DNA of 64,000 nucleotides. Source: Flavobacterium enshiense DK69 (GTDB taxonomy: Bacteria; Bacteroidota; Bacteroidia; Flavobacteriales; Flavobacteriaceae). The stretch covers positions 1 to 64,000 of the forward strand of contig NZ_AVCS01000011.1 of NCBI RefSeq assembly GCF_000498495.1, read 5' to 3'. Position numbers and translations under genes: made by a program. Below the pieces are notes generated by a model. That model ran no database searches. It worked only from the letters and a program-made list of their open reading frames with translations, and was not told the origin of the DNA. This document shows positions 1 to 10,130 of the stretch, in pieces (within the stretch, counting starts at the first letter, position 1; every line of letters begins with the position of its first letter).

Positions 1-29
1 CAGACCTTTTTTAGTTTATAAGTGTTTTG

Positions 30-1592
30 TTATTTAGCAATATTAACCGCTCTGGTTTCGCGGATTACCGTAATCTTCACCTGACCTGGATAAGTCATTT
101 CGGTTTGGATTTTCTGTGAAATATCAAATGATAAGTTTCCGGCCATTTCGTCGCTTACTTTTTCGCTTTCTACAATCACGCGTAGTTCGCGTCCAGCTTG
201 GATAGCATAAGCGTTTTTAACGCCGTTAAATCCGTAAGCTATATCTTCAAGGTCTTTCAAACGTTGGATGTATGAATCCAATACCTGACGTCTTGCGCCC
301 GGACGAGCTCCTGAAATGGCGTCACAAACCTGGATGATAGGAGAAATCAATGATTTCATTTCAATTTCATCGTGGTGTGCTCCAATCGCGTTGCATACTT
401 CTTCTTTCTCTCCATATTTCTCTGCCCATTGCATACCTAAGATGGCGTGTGGCAATTCGCTTTCTGTATCAGGAACTTTTCCTATGTCGTGAAGTAAACC
501 GGCTCTTTTCGCTAATTTAACGTTTAAGCCTAATTCAGCAGCCATGATACCACAAAGTTTGGCAACTTCTCTGGAGTGTTGTAATAAGTTTTGTCCGTAA
601 GAAGAACGGTATTTCATACGTCCCACAATTTTAATCAACTCAGGGTGTAATCCGTGGATCCCTAAATCGATAACAGTGCGTTTACCAACTTCAATGATTT
701 CGTCATCGATTTGTTTTGCTGTTTTAGCAACAACTTCTTCGATACGTGCCGGGTGGATACGTCCGTCTGTTACCAGTTTGTGTAGAGCTAAACGTGCAAT
801 TTCACGGCGTACAGGGTCAAAACAAGAAAGGATGATAGCTTCCGGTGTATCGTCAACTATAATCTCAACACCGGTAGCGGCTTCTAAGGCACGGATGTTG
901 CGTCCCTCACGTCCGATGATTCGTCCTTTTACATCGTCAGATTCAATGTTGAAAACAGAAACACAGTTTTCCACTGCTTCTTCTGTCCCTACACGTTGAA
1001 TAGTGTTGATGATGATTTTTTTGGCTTCCTGCTGAGCAGTAAGTTTTGCTTCTTCAATTGTTTCCTGAATGTGTGCCATAGCGTTTGTTTTCGCTTCGGC
1101 TTTCAGGCTTTCCACCAATTGATTTTTAGCTTCATCGGCAGAAAGTCCGGAAATGGTTTCCAGTTGTTCTACCTGGCTTTTATGAAGACGGTCTATTTCT
1201 ACTTGTTTTTTCTCGATATGTTCTAAACGATTGTTGTAGTCGTTTATTTTGTTATCGGCTTCATCGTTTAATTTTTTGGTTTTAGCCAATTCGTTTGAAA
1301 CCTGAGATTCTTTATCACGGGTTCTTTTCTCTGCTTCTGCAATTTTTTTGTCTTTGGCTAAAATTTCTTTTTCATGCTCAGACTTCAGTTCCAGGAATTT
1401 TTCTTTTGCCTGAAGTAATTTATCTTTTTTGATGGATTCAGCTTCAACTTTTGCGTCTTTTAAGATGGAAGCAGCTTCTTTTTTAGCGTTTTTAATCAGA
1501 TTGGAAACATTTGTTTTCTCTAAATATTTCGCAATCCCAAAACCAATTCCGATTCCGGCAAGACAGCCAATAATTATAATTAATGTGCTCAT
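30..1592 (-). CDS. rny: Ribonuclease Y
   Basis: Membrane-anchored endoribonuclease that initiates mRNA turnover. The domain order is visible: an N-terminal membrane helix (about residues 4-22), a long charged coiled coil (about 30-200), a KH RNA-binding domain with [12 protein letters not shown] (about 210-275), and an HD phosphohydrolase domain with HSREVA, LLHDIGK and HHDE (about 335-435). The length of 520 residues equals that of the well-studied Bacillus RNase Y. The gene follows zapA and a 6S-like RNA on the same strand. The HD metal ligands all look intact, so the enzyme should be active. Confidence 0.97.
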   Translation of the reverse strand: MSTLIIIIGCLAGIGIGFGIAKYLEKTNVSNLIKNAKKEAASILKDAKVEAESIKKDKLLQAKEKFLELKSEHEKEILAKDKKIAEAEKRTRDKESQVSNELAKTKKLNDEADNKINDYNNRLEHIEKKQVEIDRLHKSQVEQLETISGLSADEAKNQLVESLKAEAKTNAMAHIQETIEEAKLTAQQEAKKIIINTIQRVGTEEAVENCVSVFNIESDDVKGRIIGREGRNIRALEAATGVEIIVDDTPEAIILSCFDPVRREIARLALHKLVTDGRIHPARIEEVVAKTAKQIDDEIIEVGKRTVIDLGIHGLHPELIKIVGRMKYRSSYGQNLLQHSREVAKLCGIMAAELGLNVKLAKRAGLLHDIGKVPDTESELPHAILGMQWAEKYGEKEEVCNAIGAHHDEIEMKSLISPIIQVCDAISGARPGARRQVLDSYIQRLKDLEDIAYGFNGVKNAYAIQAGRELRVIVESEKVSDEMAGNLSFDISQKIQTEMTYPGQVKITVIRETRAVNIAK

Positions 1593-1621
1593 AGTGTGTT
1601 TGAAAATTATATATAAAAAAA

Positions 1622-1774
1622 GCCTACATTAGGGGTATTGCATAAACTCGTGAAGACAAGTTTTGAGTTAACTCGCTGTTCAAGGACCTGCTCAGGGCAG
1701 TTTGCTTTAGAAACGAAGATTCACTCATTTTAATTTGTTAGTGTTGAGTTTATCAAATAGGTACTAATGTAGGC
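1622..1774 (-). ncRNA. ssrS: 6S RNA (6S-Flavo-like)
   Basis: A gene-free gap of about 210 bases between zapA and rny holds an RNA-like element. Its ends are exact inverted complements: GCCTACATTAG (1622-1632) and CTAATGTAGGC (1764-1774). On the minus strand the closing stem is followed at once by a run of seven U (1615-1621), which fixes the strand. 6S RNA binds housekeeping RNA polymerase and mimics an open promoter; in Flavobacteria the 6S-Flavo family is known, and 6S next to zapA is a widespread arrangement. The family call rests on position and closing stem, since no covariance model was run. Confidence 0.75.
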
Positions 1775-1802
1775 AGTATCTTAGTTTATGTAAAGAACGT
1801 GT

Positions 1803-2096
1803 TTATTTAGAAAGAATTCTACTCATCTTTTCATCTATTTCTTTTAAGCGGTCAAAAGCTTTTTCCATATCGGTAGATTGGTCAATTTTTTTTTGTTCCA
1901 CTTGCGAAGCAAACTGAAGTGCGCACATGGCCAACACATCCTGTTTGTCTCTTACGGCATAGTTTTCTTCGAATTGCTTAATCATGGCATCAATCTTCTT
2001 TGAGGCTGTCCTTAAGCCTTCTTCCTGCGAATAATCCACGGTTAAGGGATATACGCGGTCTGCAATTGATATTTTTATTTTAAGCTTTTCACTCAT
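1803..2096 (-). CDS. zapA: Cell division protein ZapA
   Basis: Small FtsZ-binding protein of 97 residues that bundles FtsZ filaments at the Z-ring. The N-terminal half has the ZapA pattern (KIKISIADRVYPLTVD, then a helix with ASKKIDAMIKQFE), and the C-terminal half is a helix expected to form the tetrameric coiled coil. It sits 5 bases downstream of a second small coiled-coil gene on the same strand, so the two are probably co-transcribed. The 6S RNA gene follows it. Confidence 0.9.
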   Translation of the reverse strand: MSEKLKIKISIADRVYPLTVDYSQEEGLRTASKKIDAMIKQFEENYAVRDKQDVLAMCALQFASQVEQKKIDQSTDMEKAFDRLKEIDEKMSRILSK

Positions 2097-2101
2097 TCTT
2101 T

Positions 2102-2392
2102 TTAATCAGAAAGTTGTGCTATACAATAATCGATTTCGCGAATTAATGAATTTATTTTGAGTTTCGTTTCTCTTTTATTTTCGTCACTGCCAAGTAATGA
2201 ATTAGCCATTTTGAGGGTTTCGTATTGGTTTTTCAATGTGGAAATTTCCTCTGACTGCTTGCCGATAATGTTTGAAGACTTCAATAAATCATTTCGCAAT
2301 TCCTGATTTGTTTTTTCTAAATTATCCAGCTTTTGGACTAATTTAGAGAATTTAATTTCAAGAGAATCAATGATTTCAGTTAATTCACTCAT
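2102..2392 (-). CDS. Small coiled-coil protein, zapA partner
   Basis: A 96-residue protein that is almost entirely predicted coiled coil, with heptad-like spacing in LEIKFSKLVQKLDNLEKTN and further helices. It lacks a signal peptide and membrane segment, so it should be cytoplasmic. It lies directly upstream of zapA with a 5-base gap, an arrangement found in many Flavobacteria. ZapB-like function in cell division is plausible from context and fold, but there is no specific catalytic or binding motif to prove it. Confidence 0.8.
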   Translation of the reverse strand: MSELTEIIDSLEIKFSKLVQKLDNLEKTNQELRNDLLKSSNIIGKQSEEISTLKNQYETLKMANSLLGSDENKRETKLKINSLIREIDYCIAQLSD

Positions 2393-2593
2393 TACAGACC
2401 TGTTTCATTACACGATTTTACAAAGTTAGTATTCCATTTGATAAATAACAATACTTTTGTTTAAATTTTAAAAAATGTTTCAACTCTTTTGGTAATAATT
2501 TGTGGTGTAGTCAGTTATATAAAATTTGTTGTGCTGTTCTTTTAATAGCGGTTTTTTTCTATCTTAGCTAACTATTAGCCAAAATTATTATAT

Positions 2594-4315
2594 ATGAAAT
2601 TGCCGTATTTATTACTGTTTTTATCCGCCATTTGCCTTGGTCAAACCCAAGAGTACCCCAAAGATTATTTCCGTACCCCCTTAGATATCCCATTGTATGC
2701 CTCAGGCTCTTTTGCGGAACTTAGAGGAAATCATTTTCATTCAGGTTTGGATTTCAAAACCCTGCAAAAAGAAGGGCTTCCGGTTTATGCAGCTGCAGAT
2801 GGTTTCGTTTCGCGCATAAAAATTTCCGAAAAAGGATATGGTAAGGCTATTTACATAACGCATCCCAATGGTTTTACTACAGTTTATGGTCACCTGAAAA
2901 AGTTCGAGGAACCTCTTGCTGATTTTATTGAAAAGCGACAATATGCCCAAAAATCATATGAGATTGAGATTTTTCCGGGAGCCGGTGAGTTACCTGTAAA
3001 AAAAGGGCAATTGATTGCTTTTTCCGGGAATACTGGGAGCTCGGGAGGAGCACATCTGCATTTTGAAATCCGTGATACCAAAACGGAAGAAACCATAAAT
3101 CCGATGTTTTTTGGTTTTGATATTCTGATGCCGGACACGAAAGCTCCTGTTATTAACGATCTTGTAGCATATGCGGTTGGTGACAGCTCCGTTGTGAATA
3201 ATTCGCAAAGGCCTATTCCTGTAAGTTTGTCGCTTCAGCCTGATGGCAGTTATCTTGCTTCTAAAGTTTTGGCGAAAGGAGCAATCGGTTTCGGAATCAA
3301 CACTTATGATTTGTCTGATAAAAATTTCAACTGGAATGGGATTTACAAAGTGGAAACTTTTTTAAACGGAAGCAAGTTGTTTGCGTATGAATTTGACCGA
3401 TTCGCTTTCGATGAAACCCGCTACATCAATAATTTTATAGATTACTCCCGTTACAAAACGATAGATCAAACGGTCCAAAAATTGTTTTATAAGAAACCTT
3501 ATCCTTTTTCTCTGATAAGCAGAAATAATAAAAATGGACAGGTAGTTGTACTTCCTGATATGGTTTACAATTATCGCATTGAAATTTCTGATTTTCATAA
3601 GAATAAACGCATGATCAATATTCCGATCCAATATTCCAATGCCGAACCGACCATTGCAAAAGTGGAAAAAAAGACACCATATTTTGTAAAATCCAAAAAC
3701 GATAACAATTATACCAAGGATAATATTTCTGTATTTATTCCGGAAGGTTCTTTTTACGATGATTTTTATCTGGATTTCGATGTAAAAGACAATGTGCTGT
3801 TTCTTCATAACGAAACGGTTCCAGTTCACAATAACCTGACGGTTACTTTCGATGTTACGAATATTTCTGATGTTAATCGTGAAAAATCCTTTATTGCAAG
3901 AATGAATGGAGGCGGAGCGGAGTATTTTACAACCTATAAAAAAGGTAATCTGCTTTCCATCCGTACCAAAGAATTGGGAAAATTCAAAATAATGACCGAT
4001 ACGGTTGCTCCTAAAATTTACCGTCCTTCCTTTTCTGAAGGAAGCAATCTGAATAATTCGGATTCAATCAGTGTTCGTATCAATGATGATTTGTCCGGTA
4101 TTAAGGAATACAATGGTTACTTAAACGGTAAATGGATTTTAATGGATTATGATTTTAAAACTAAATCCCTGACGCATTATTTTAGTGACGCTGTTTACGA
4201 TGAAGGGGAAAACGAATTAAAAGTGGTTGTTTCCGATAAAATGGGAAATTCCACTATCTTTGAAACTCATTTTTTTAAAACTAAAACCTATTCACCAGTT
4301 GAAAAAACTAATTAA
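2594..4315 (+). CDS. Secreted M23 family metallopeptidase
   Basis: A 573-residue exported peptidoglycan hydrolase. It begins with a signal peptide ending near CLGQTQE. The LytM/M23 domain lies near the N-terminus, with the zinc ligands of HSGLD (H49 and D53) and the HLHF motif (about residues 153-157). The remaining 400 residues have no motif I recognise and may be beta-rich binding domains. In family terms it should cleave cross-links in peptidoglycan. Its last bases overlap the start of the downstream TonB-dependent receptor gene, suggesting translational coupling. Confidence 0.92.
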   Translation: MKLPYLLLFLSAICLGQTQEYPKDYFRTPLDIPLYASGSFAELRGNHFHSGLDFKTLQKEGLPVYAAADGFVSRIKISEKGYGKAIYITHPNGFTTVYGHLKKFEEPLADFIEKRQYAQKSYEIEIFPGAGELPVKKGQLIAFSGNTGSSGGAHLHFEIRDTKTEETINPMFFGFDILMPDTKAPVINDLVAYAVGDSSVVNNSQRPIPVSLSLQPDGSYLASKVLAKGAIGFGINTYDLSDKNFNWNGIYKVETFLNGSKLFAYEFDRFAFDETRYINNFIDYSRYKTIDQTVQKLFYKKPYPFSLISRNNKNGQVVVLPDMVYNYRIEISDFHKNKRMINIPIQYSNAEPTIAKVEKKTPYFVKSKNDNNYTKDNISVFIPEGSFYDDFYLDFDVKDNVLFLHNETVPVHNNLTVTFDVTNISDVNREKSFIARMNGGGAEYFTTYKKGNLLSIRTKELGKFKIMTDTVAPKIYRPSFSEGSNLNNSDSISVRINDDLSGIKEYNGYLNGKWILMDYDFKTKSLTHYFSDAVYDEGENELKVVVSDKMGNSTIFETHFFKTKTYSPVEKTN

Positions 4316-6767
4316 TCTCCTGATTCTCTTTATTTTTATCACAGGATTTGTTTCGCATGCACAGACCGCAAGAGTAAAAGGTGTTTTATTGGATGAATCC
4401 AATATGCCTATTGAAGATGCTACCGTTAAAGTGGGAGACATAACAACTAAATCAAATGAAAACGGTTTCTTTCAGATAAAAATCCCTGCTAATGTTAAGG
4501 TAATAATTGAAATTACACACGTTTCCTATAAAAAATCAACGGTTACTGTTGAATTGAAAAATAACGAGGACTATGAGCTGAATGTTGTTTTGAATCAAAA
4601 ATCGGAACAATTGGGTGAAGTTGTGATTTCCGGCGGCGGAAGAAAACGGGTTGAGGGTGTAACTACCATAGAACCCCAGGTTATCAGGATGATTCCCGGT
4701 GCCAACGCAGGTGTGGAAAACATTCTGAAGACGTTGCCTGGTGTTTATTCGAATAACGAATTGAGTACGCAATATGCAGTTCGAGGCGGTAATTATGACG
4801 AGAATTTAGTTTACGTTAATGAAATTGAAGTCTACCGACCATTCCTGATTCGCTCTGGGCAGCAGGAAGGTTTGAGTTTTACCAATACGGAAATGGTTTC
4901 CAATGTGGATTTCTCGGCCGGAGGTTTTCAGGCTAAATACGGAGACAAATTGTCGTCTGTACTGGATATTACTTATAGGAGGCCTACAAGATTTAGGGCT
5001 GCTTTGGATGCGAGTTTGCTGGGTGGAAGCGCTACTGTTGATTTAGTATCCAAAAATCAGAAATGGAGCAATATTACCGGAATCCGCTACCGAAACAACA
5101 GTCTGCTTGTTAATAGTCAGGAAACACAAACTAATTACACTCCAACATTTGCCGATGTTCAGACGCAGATTAATTATGACGCCTCTGCAAAGTGGGAGTG
5201 GAGTTTTCTAGGGAATATTTCTCAAAATAAATACAAATACGAACCCTTAACGCGTCAGACAAATTTTGGAACTATCGATGAGCCTATAGCCTTACAGGTT
5301 TTTTATGAAGGTCAGGAAAAGGACGAGTATGTAACTTATTTTGGTGCTATAAAGTCAACATATCAAGCTAATGAAAATTCTAAATACAAGTTTATCGGTT
5401 CAATCTACCATACGCAGGAGCAGGAGTACTTTGATATTCTGGCGCAATACCGTTTGGGGGAAATTGATTCCAACATTGGTTCCGATACTTTTGGTGATGT
5501 GGTTTATTCGCGTGGGGTGGGATCACAACTAACGCATGCAAGAAATAATTTGGATGCTTTAATAGTAAATGCTGAAGTAAAGGGGTTTCATGATATTAAA
5601 AAGAAAAGCAGTCAGGTAGAATGGGGGTTTAAATATACCAGAGAAGATATCCGTGACAGGCTTGTGGAATGGGAAGTGGTGGATTCGGCAGGTTTTTCAT
5701 TGCCACAGCCACATATAGTTTTGCCTAACGATCAGCCGTATACGCCTTATTATGGGCCGTTGGCTCCTTATCAGAATGTAAGGGCAACGAATTTTGTTCA
5801 GATTAATCGTTTTTCCGGGTACGGACAATGGAACTACAGAGGGACTATCGGTTCGAGTCAGTTTTGGGTTAACGCAGGTGCCCGCGTGCACGATTGGAAG
5901 GTTCAGGGAGATAACCTGAATGGGAAGAATCAAATTGTTTTTAGCCCGAGAGCACAGTTCGCTATCAAACCGGAATGGAGAACCGACATGCTTTTTCGTT
6001 TGTCTGGAGGATTGTACCAGCAGCCGCCTTTTTACAGGGAACTAAGAGATTACAGTGGAACAGTTAATCCGGATGTGAAAGCCCAAAAATCCTATCATAT
6101 TGTCGTAAGCAATGATTACAGTTTTAAATTGTCCGGCAGACCGTTTAAATTGGTTTCGGAAGCGTATTATAAAATTTTGGATGATGTCAATACATACACA
6201 ATTGATAATGTCCGTATTCGCTATAGGGCCAATAATGATGCGGTAGCGTATGTGTATGGCGCTGATTTTCGTTTGAATGGGGAATTTGTTCCTGGGACTG
6301 AATCCTGGTTTAGTTTCGGTTATCTTAAAACGGAGGAAAATCAGAATGACCGTGGTTATATCTCGCGTCCGACGGATCAGCGTTTGAAATTCGGATTGCT
6401 GTTCCAGGATTATATGCCAGCCCTTCCCAATATGAAATTATACCTGAATTTGGTGTATAATACTGGATTGCCAGGAGGTTCGCCTTCTTATGCCGATCCA
6501 TATCTATATCAGTTGCGTCTTAATGATTACCGTCGCGCCGATGTAGGTTTTTCTTATGTGTTTAAAGATGCAACCATCCAGTCAACTAAAAATTGGCTGA
6601 AAAAATTCAAGGAGCTTAGTTTGGGATTTGAAATTTATAATATGTTTAATAATCAGAATGCCATTACCAATACATGGGTGCGTGATGTGTATACGAAGAG
6701 CCAGTATGCAATTCCCAATTATATGACGACTCGTACATTCAACATAAAATTGAATGCCAGATGGTAG
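4299..6767 (+). CDS. TonB-dependent receptor with carboxypeptidase-like regulatory domain
   Basis: Outer-membrane receptor of 822 residues from the chosen start. That start is a TTG at 4299 giving MKKLINLLILFIF and a clear signal peptide ending SHA-Q; the longer ATG frame from 4227 would put about 24 residues before the signal peptide. Residues about 25-105 form a CarboxypepD_reg-like domain (ARVKGVLLDESNMPIEDATV), followed by a plug domain with LKTLPGVYS and YAVRGGNYDENLVYVNEIEV, and then a beta-barrel ending in an aromatic-basic terminus (NIKLNARW). The substrate cannot be read from sequence. It is not a SusC of the long type and has no SusD partner. It overlaps the upstream peptidase gene by 17 bases. 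Confidence 0.92.
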   Translation: MKKLINLLILFIFITGFVSHAQTARVKGVLLDESNMPIEDATVKVGDITTKSNENGFFQIKIPANVKVIIEITHVSYKKSTVTVELKNNEDYELNVVLNQKSEQLGEVVISGGGRKRVEGVTTIEPQVIRMIPGANAGVENILKTLPGVYSNNELSTQYAVRGGNYDENLVYVNEIEVYRPFLIRSGQQEGLSFTNTEMVSNVDFSAGGFQAKYGDKLSSVLDITYRRPTRFRAALDASLLGGSATVDLVSKNQKWSNITGIRYRNNSLLVNSQETQTNYTPTFADVQTQINYDASAKWEWSFLGNISQNKYKYEPLTRQTNFGTIDEPIALQVFYEGQEKDEYVTYFGAIKSTYQANENSKYKFIGSIYHTQEQEYFDILAQYRLGEIDSNIGSDTFGDVVYSRGVGSQLTHARNNLDALIVNAEVKGFHDIKKKSSQVEWGFKYTREDIRDRLVEWEVVDSAGFSLPQPHIVLPNDQPYTPYYGPLAPYQNVRATNFVQINRFSGYGQWNYRGTIGSSQFWVNAGARVHDWKVQGDNLNGKNQIVFSPRAQFAIKPEWRTDMLFRLSGGLYQQPPFYRELRDYSGTVNPDVKAQKSYHIVVSNDYSFKLSGRPFKLVSEAYYKILDDVNTYTIDNVRIRYRANNDAVAYVYGADFRLNGEFVPGTESWFSFGYLKTEENQNDRGYISRPTDQRLKFGLLFQDYMPALPNMKLYLNLVYNTGLPGGSPSYADPYLYQLRLNDYRRADVGFSYVFKDATIQSTKNWLKKFKELSLGFEIYNMFNNQNAITNTWVRDVYTKSQYAIPNYMTTRTFNIKLNARW

Positions 6768-6813
6768 TTCCTGATTTAATTGTTTTATATTTGATAGACA
6801 AAATTGTTTCGAA

Positions 6814-7536
6814 ATGAAAAACTTCTCAAAATACTCTGTACTAGTTTTGTTAGCTCTTTTGGCAAGTTGTAAAGGTGAAGCAGAAAAGCCAAAGGTAATT
6901 TATGAAGGAGAGAAAAATACTCCGGAAAAAACAGTTGTTAAGGATTCTTCACAAATCAAAATAGCTGATTTGCCTATTTACATGGAAGGGTCAAAATATC
7001 TGATTCACGCTATAGGCGACGTAAGGGTATCAGCTGAAGGAGGTAGTTACGGATCTAGTAAGACCAATTCGATGAGTTATGCTATTTCGAATTACAATCG
7101 TTTCGAACTGACAGGTTATTTCGAGAATTTGAAATTTCAGCATATTGATTCTACAGATTTACGTCCGCTAACAGATAAGGCTGTGCAGATTCAGACAGCA
7201 ACTTATCTTAATACGATTTATGATAAATCGAAACAACAGATTCTGGTTTATTCTTTAGTGGATTCTGATACGAACAAGGATGGGAAGTTGGATGCTAATG
7301 ATATTAAGGCGCTTTATATTAGTACCATGAGTGGTCAGAAGTTTACCAAACTGTCTACAGAATTACAGGAATTAATAGACTGGAGTGTAGTGGAAGTGCA
7401 AAACAGGCTGTACTTTAGAACAATTGAGGATATCAACAAAAACGGAGCCTTCGACAAGAATGATAAAGTTAACTACCATTTCGTGAATTTGCTGTCAAAA
7501 GATTGGGCTGTGGAGACCTATGAGCCAATAAAATAA
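6814..7536 (+). CDS. Lipoprotein with two calcium-binding-like loops
   Basis: A 240-residue protein with a lipoprotein signal (LLALLASC, lipidated Cys19), so it should sit in an envelope membrane. Two acidic loops resemble EF-hand/dockerin calcium sites: DTNKDGKLDANDIK near residues 150-163 and DINKNGAFDKNDK near 205-217. No enzymatic motif is visible. It follows the TonB receptor by 46 bases; that gap holds a Bacteroidetes -7-like element TATATTTG (6786-6793), so it may also be transcribed alone. A role with the receptor is possible but unproven. Confidence 0.75.
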   Translation: MKNFSKYSVLVLLALLASCKGEAEKPKVIYEGEKNTPEKTVVKDSSQIKIADLPIYMEGSKYLIHAIGDVRVSAEGGSYGSSKTNSMSYAISNYNRFELTGYFENLKFQHIDSTDLRPLTDKAVQIQTATYLNTIYDKSKQQILVYSLVDSDTNKDGKLDANDIKALYISTMSGQKFTKLSTELQELIDWSVVEVQNRLYFRTIEDINKNGAFDKNDKVNYHFVNLLSKDWAVETYEPIK

Positions 7537-7546
7537 ATTTCCCGAT

Positions 7547-8248
7547 TTAAATCAAAATATCGCTTTCCAGGTCTGATTTTTCTATTTCGAAGCCGAAGCC
7601 AAGTTTGGATACAAGTTCGATAACCAGTTTCTTATACCAATTTTCGCTTTTGGGGTGGATGTATATTTTTTCGATCATCTTGTTGATGTCAACATCTATT
7701 TTCAGGCCATCGTTAATGGTTAGTTTTTGAGAAGTAACATCGGAGATTATTCGTACTTCGTTCTCATATTGAAAACTTTTACGTTTAAAAAGAAAAGGGA
7801 AAAAAGCATCATCAAACGGAATCAGCTCTTTCTTGTAATCGATGTAGTTTACTTCGCCAATATATTGTTCAGTAAACCTTTCCTTCTGTAAAGCCTCTTT
7901 CAGTCTTCCTATGGTTGATTGTATTGCTAATCCTTCATTGTTTTTGGTGAAAATCTGCCACATGGCAAAACTTTCGTATTCATTGGTATGCCAACTGCTG
8001 ATTACTACATTTTCACGATGTGATTTGTAATAGTTTAAAAACTTAGGGTTGTTCTGAGAGATTTTTTTGATTTCTTCAAACGTGGGTTCGCTGAAGGTGC
8101 CTTCGTACTGATCCTCAAATTTATCGGAACGCGACATAAACATTTTACCCGAAATCAACAGGTCTAAAAATTTAGACATATCCATGTATTTCCAGATGAT
8201 GGTATCCGGATTTTCAGGGATTTTGATATTCGGGTTGTTTACGTACAT
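7547..8248 (-). CDS. DUF2971 domain protein
   Basis: A 233-residue cytoplasmic protein matching the DUF2971 pattern: an N-terminal WKYMDMSKFLDLL, then FMSRSDKFEDQYEGT, and a central SSWHTNEYESFAMWQIF segment. The family is widespread in bacteria, often in accessory or defence-linked regions, and its activity is not established. It converges with the upstream lipoprotein gene and lies 52 bases downstream of the ABC exporter gene on the same strand. Confidence 0.85.
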   Translation of the reverse strand: MYVNNPNIKIPENPDTIIWKYMDMSKFLDLLISGKMFMSRSDKFEDQYEGTFSEPTFEEIKKISQNNPKFLNYYKSHRENVVISSWHTNEYESFAMWQIFTKNNEGLAIQSTIGRLKEALQKERFTEQYIGEVNYIDYKKELIPFDDAFFPFLFKRKSFQYENEVRIISDVTSQKLTINDGLKIDVDINKMIEKIYIHPKSENWYKKLVIELVSKLGFGFEIEKSDLESDILI

Positions 8249-8300
8249 TTTAGCGGATCTTAAATTCTAAAAATCAAACAATCCAACAGTTTTCAATAAT

Positions 8301-10130
8301 CTACTCAAACGACTGCATCATCACCAATTTGGAATAAGCGCCGTTTTGAGCTAATAATTCGTCATGTCTTCCTTGTTCGACAATTTTCCCTTTTTTCATA
8401 ACGACAATCATATCTGCTTTTTGAATAGTCGAAAGTCGGTGGGCAATTACTATAGAAGTTCGGTTTTGCATCATGTTTTCCAATGCCACCTGAACTAATT
8501 TTTCGCTTTCAGTGTCCAATGCAGAAGTAGCTTCGTCAAGGATCATGATTGGCGGGTTTTTCAAAACAGCTCTTGCAATGGATAAACGTTGCTTCTGACC
8601 TCCGGAAAGCTTATTGCCGGCATCACCAATATTGGTGTTGATTCCTTCAGGTAAGTCTTTCACGAATTCATAGGCGTTGGCTATTTTTAAAGCCTCTATG
8701 ATTTCTTCGTCTGTAGCGTTTTGTTTGCCTAAAAGGATGTTGTTTTTAATCGTGTCGTTAAACAAAATGCTGTCCTGAGTCACCAATCCGATTAAGTTTC
8801 TTAGTGAATGCATTTTCATGTCTTTGATGTCAGTGTTATCAACTTTAATGTTTCCTTCCTGAACATCATAAAAACGGGTTAACAAGTTTGCAATCGTGCT
8901 TTTTCCGCTACCGGATTGTCCTACCAAAGCTACTGTTTTTCCTTTAGGGACGTTAAGTGAAAAGTCTTTCAGGACATTTTCCTTTGTATAACGGAAATTA
9001 ATGTTCTCGATGCTTATCTTGTCCTCAAATGTAGTTTTTTCAACCGCATTGGTTTTGTCGATGATTTCGTTTTCAACTTCCAATACGGCAAAAACACGCT
9101 CTGCTGCAGCAATACCGTTCTTTACGGCATAAGATGCTTTGGATATTGCTTTAGCCGGAGTAAGGATGTTATAAGCCAATCCCATGTATGCCAGGAAATC
9201 AGCTCCGTCTAGCGTTTTGTCTATAAGAACCAGGCTTCCGCCGTACCAAAGCAATACTGCGATCGTGATGATTCCCATGAATTCACTCAAAGGAGAGGCC
9301 AGGTTGTTTTTCTTGCCGATTTTATTTGACAGGTATAAAAGACGGTTGATGGAATTGTTAAAATGTCCTTTAAAATGGTTTTCCGCATTGTAACTTTTAA
9401 CGATTTTTAATCCCGATAAACTTTCTTCAACGATGGAAATCAAATGTCCGCTTTCGTTTTGAGCCTGTAAGGATCGTGCTTTTAAGTTTTTTCCAATTTT
9501 AGAGATTATCAGTCCGGAAATAGGAATGAAAATAAAAACGAAAAGCGTTAGTTTAAAACTAATGGTGAACATCATGGCTATGGAAAAAATGATGGTCATG
9601 GGTTCCTTAACGATAAGTTCCAGGATGGAGAAAAAGGAGTTTTGTACTTCATTTACATCACCGAGCATTCTGGCCATCACGTCGCCTTTTCTTTTTTCGG
9701 AATAGTATGAGATGGGCAACTCAATTATTTTGTCGTACATGGTTTTACGCAAATCACGCAACACCCCGTTTTTAAGGTGCATCATATGAAAGGATGCCAG
9801 ATAACTGAACAAATTCTTGAAAAGAAACGTCGAGATAACCAGGGAAACTACTAAAAAAAGAGCTTTTTGCGGCCCATTGTTATGAGTTAACTGCGTAATG
9901 TTATAGTACAGTAAATCTTCAGCATATCCCATAATATGGAAGAAGTCTTCCCAAACGGGAGGGGTTACTACTTTCTTGGTTTTGTCAAACAATACGTTCA
10001 TCATTGGGATAAGCGTAATGAACGAAAGCGTACTAAATAAAGCGTATAAAACATTATAAATCACATTCCATATCACGTGTGATTTATAAGGTTTTACAAA
10101 AGGGAAAATTTTTGATATAATTTTATTCAT
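8301..10130 (-). CDS. ABC transporter, fused permease and ATPase (MsbA-like exporter)
   Basis: A 609-residue half-transporter that should work as a homodimer in the inner membrane. Residues about 1-340 hold six membrane helices of the exporter type. The nucleotide-binding domain follows: Walker A GQSGSGKST near residue 400, signature LSGGQKQR, Walker B IMILDEATSALD and H-loop IAHRLST. The fold and length fit MsbA-type lipid flippases, but the substrate could equally be a drug or peptide. Its start abuts the stop of the upstream phosphosugar mutase gene, so they form one operon. Confidence 0.93.
   Translation of the reverse strand: MNKIISKIFPFVKPYKSHVIWNVIYNVLYALFSTLSFITLIPMMNVLFDKTKKVVTPPVWEDFFHIMGYAEDLLYYNITQLTHNNGPQKALFLVVSLVISTFLFKNLFSYLASFHMMHLKNGVLRDLRKTMYDKIIELPISYYSEKRKGDVMARMLGDVNEVQNSFFSILELIVKEPMTIIFSIAMMFTISFKLTLFVFIFIPISGLIISKIGKNLKARSLQAQNESGHLISIVEESLSGLKIVKSYNAENHFKGHFNNSINRLLYLSNKIGKKNNLASPLSEFMGIITIAVLLWYGGSLVLIDKTLDGADFLAYMGLAYNILTPAKAISKASYAVKNGIAAAERVFAVLEVENEIIDKTNAVEKTTFEDKISIENINFRYTKENVLKDFSLNVPKGKTVALVGQSGSGKSTIANLLTRFYDVQEGNIKVDNTDIKDMKMHSLRNLIGLVTQDSILFNDTIKNNILLGKQNATDEEIIEALKIANAYEFVKDLPEGINTNIGDAGNKLSGGQKQRLSIARAVLKNPPIMILDEATSALDTESEKLVQVALENMMQNRTSIVIAHRLSTIQKADMIVVMKKGKIVEQGRHDELLAQNGAYSKLVMMQSFE

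Noticed and set aside
3362..3829. 155-codon frame on the minus strand
   Set aside because: It lies wholly inside the M23 peptidase gene and has no domain, only the composition of an antisense frame.
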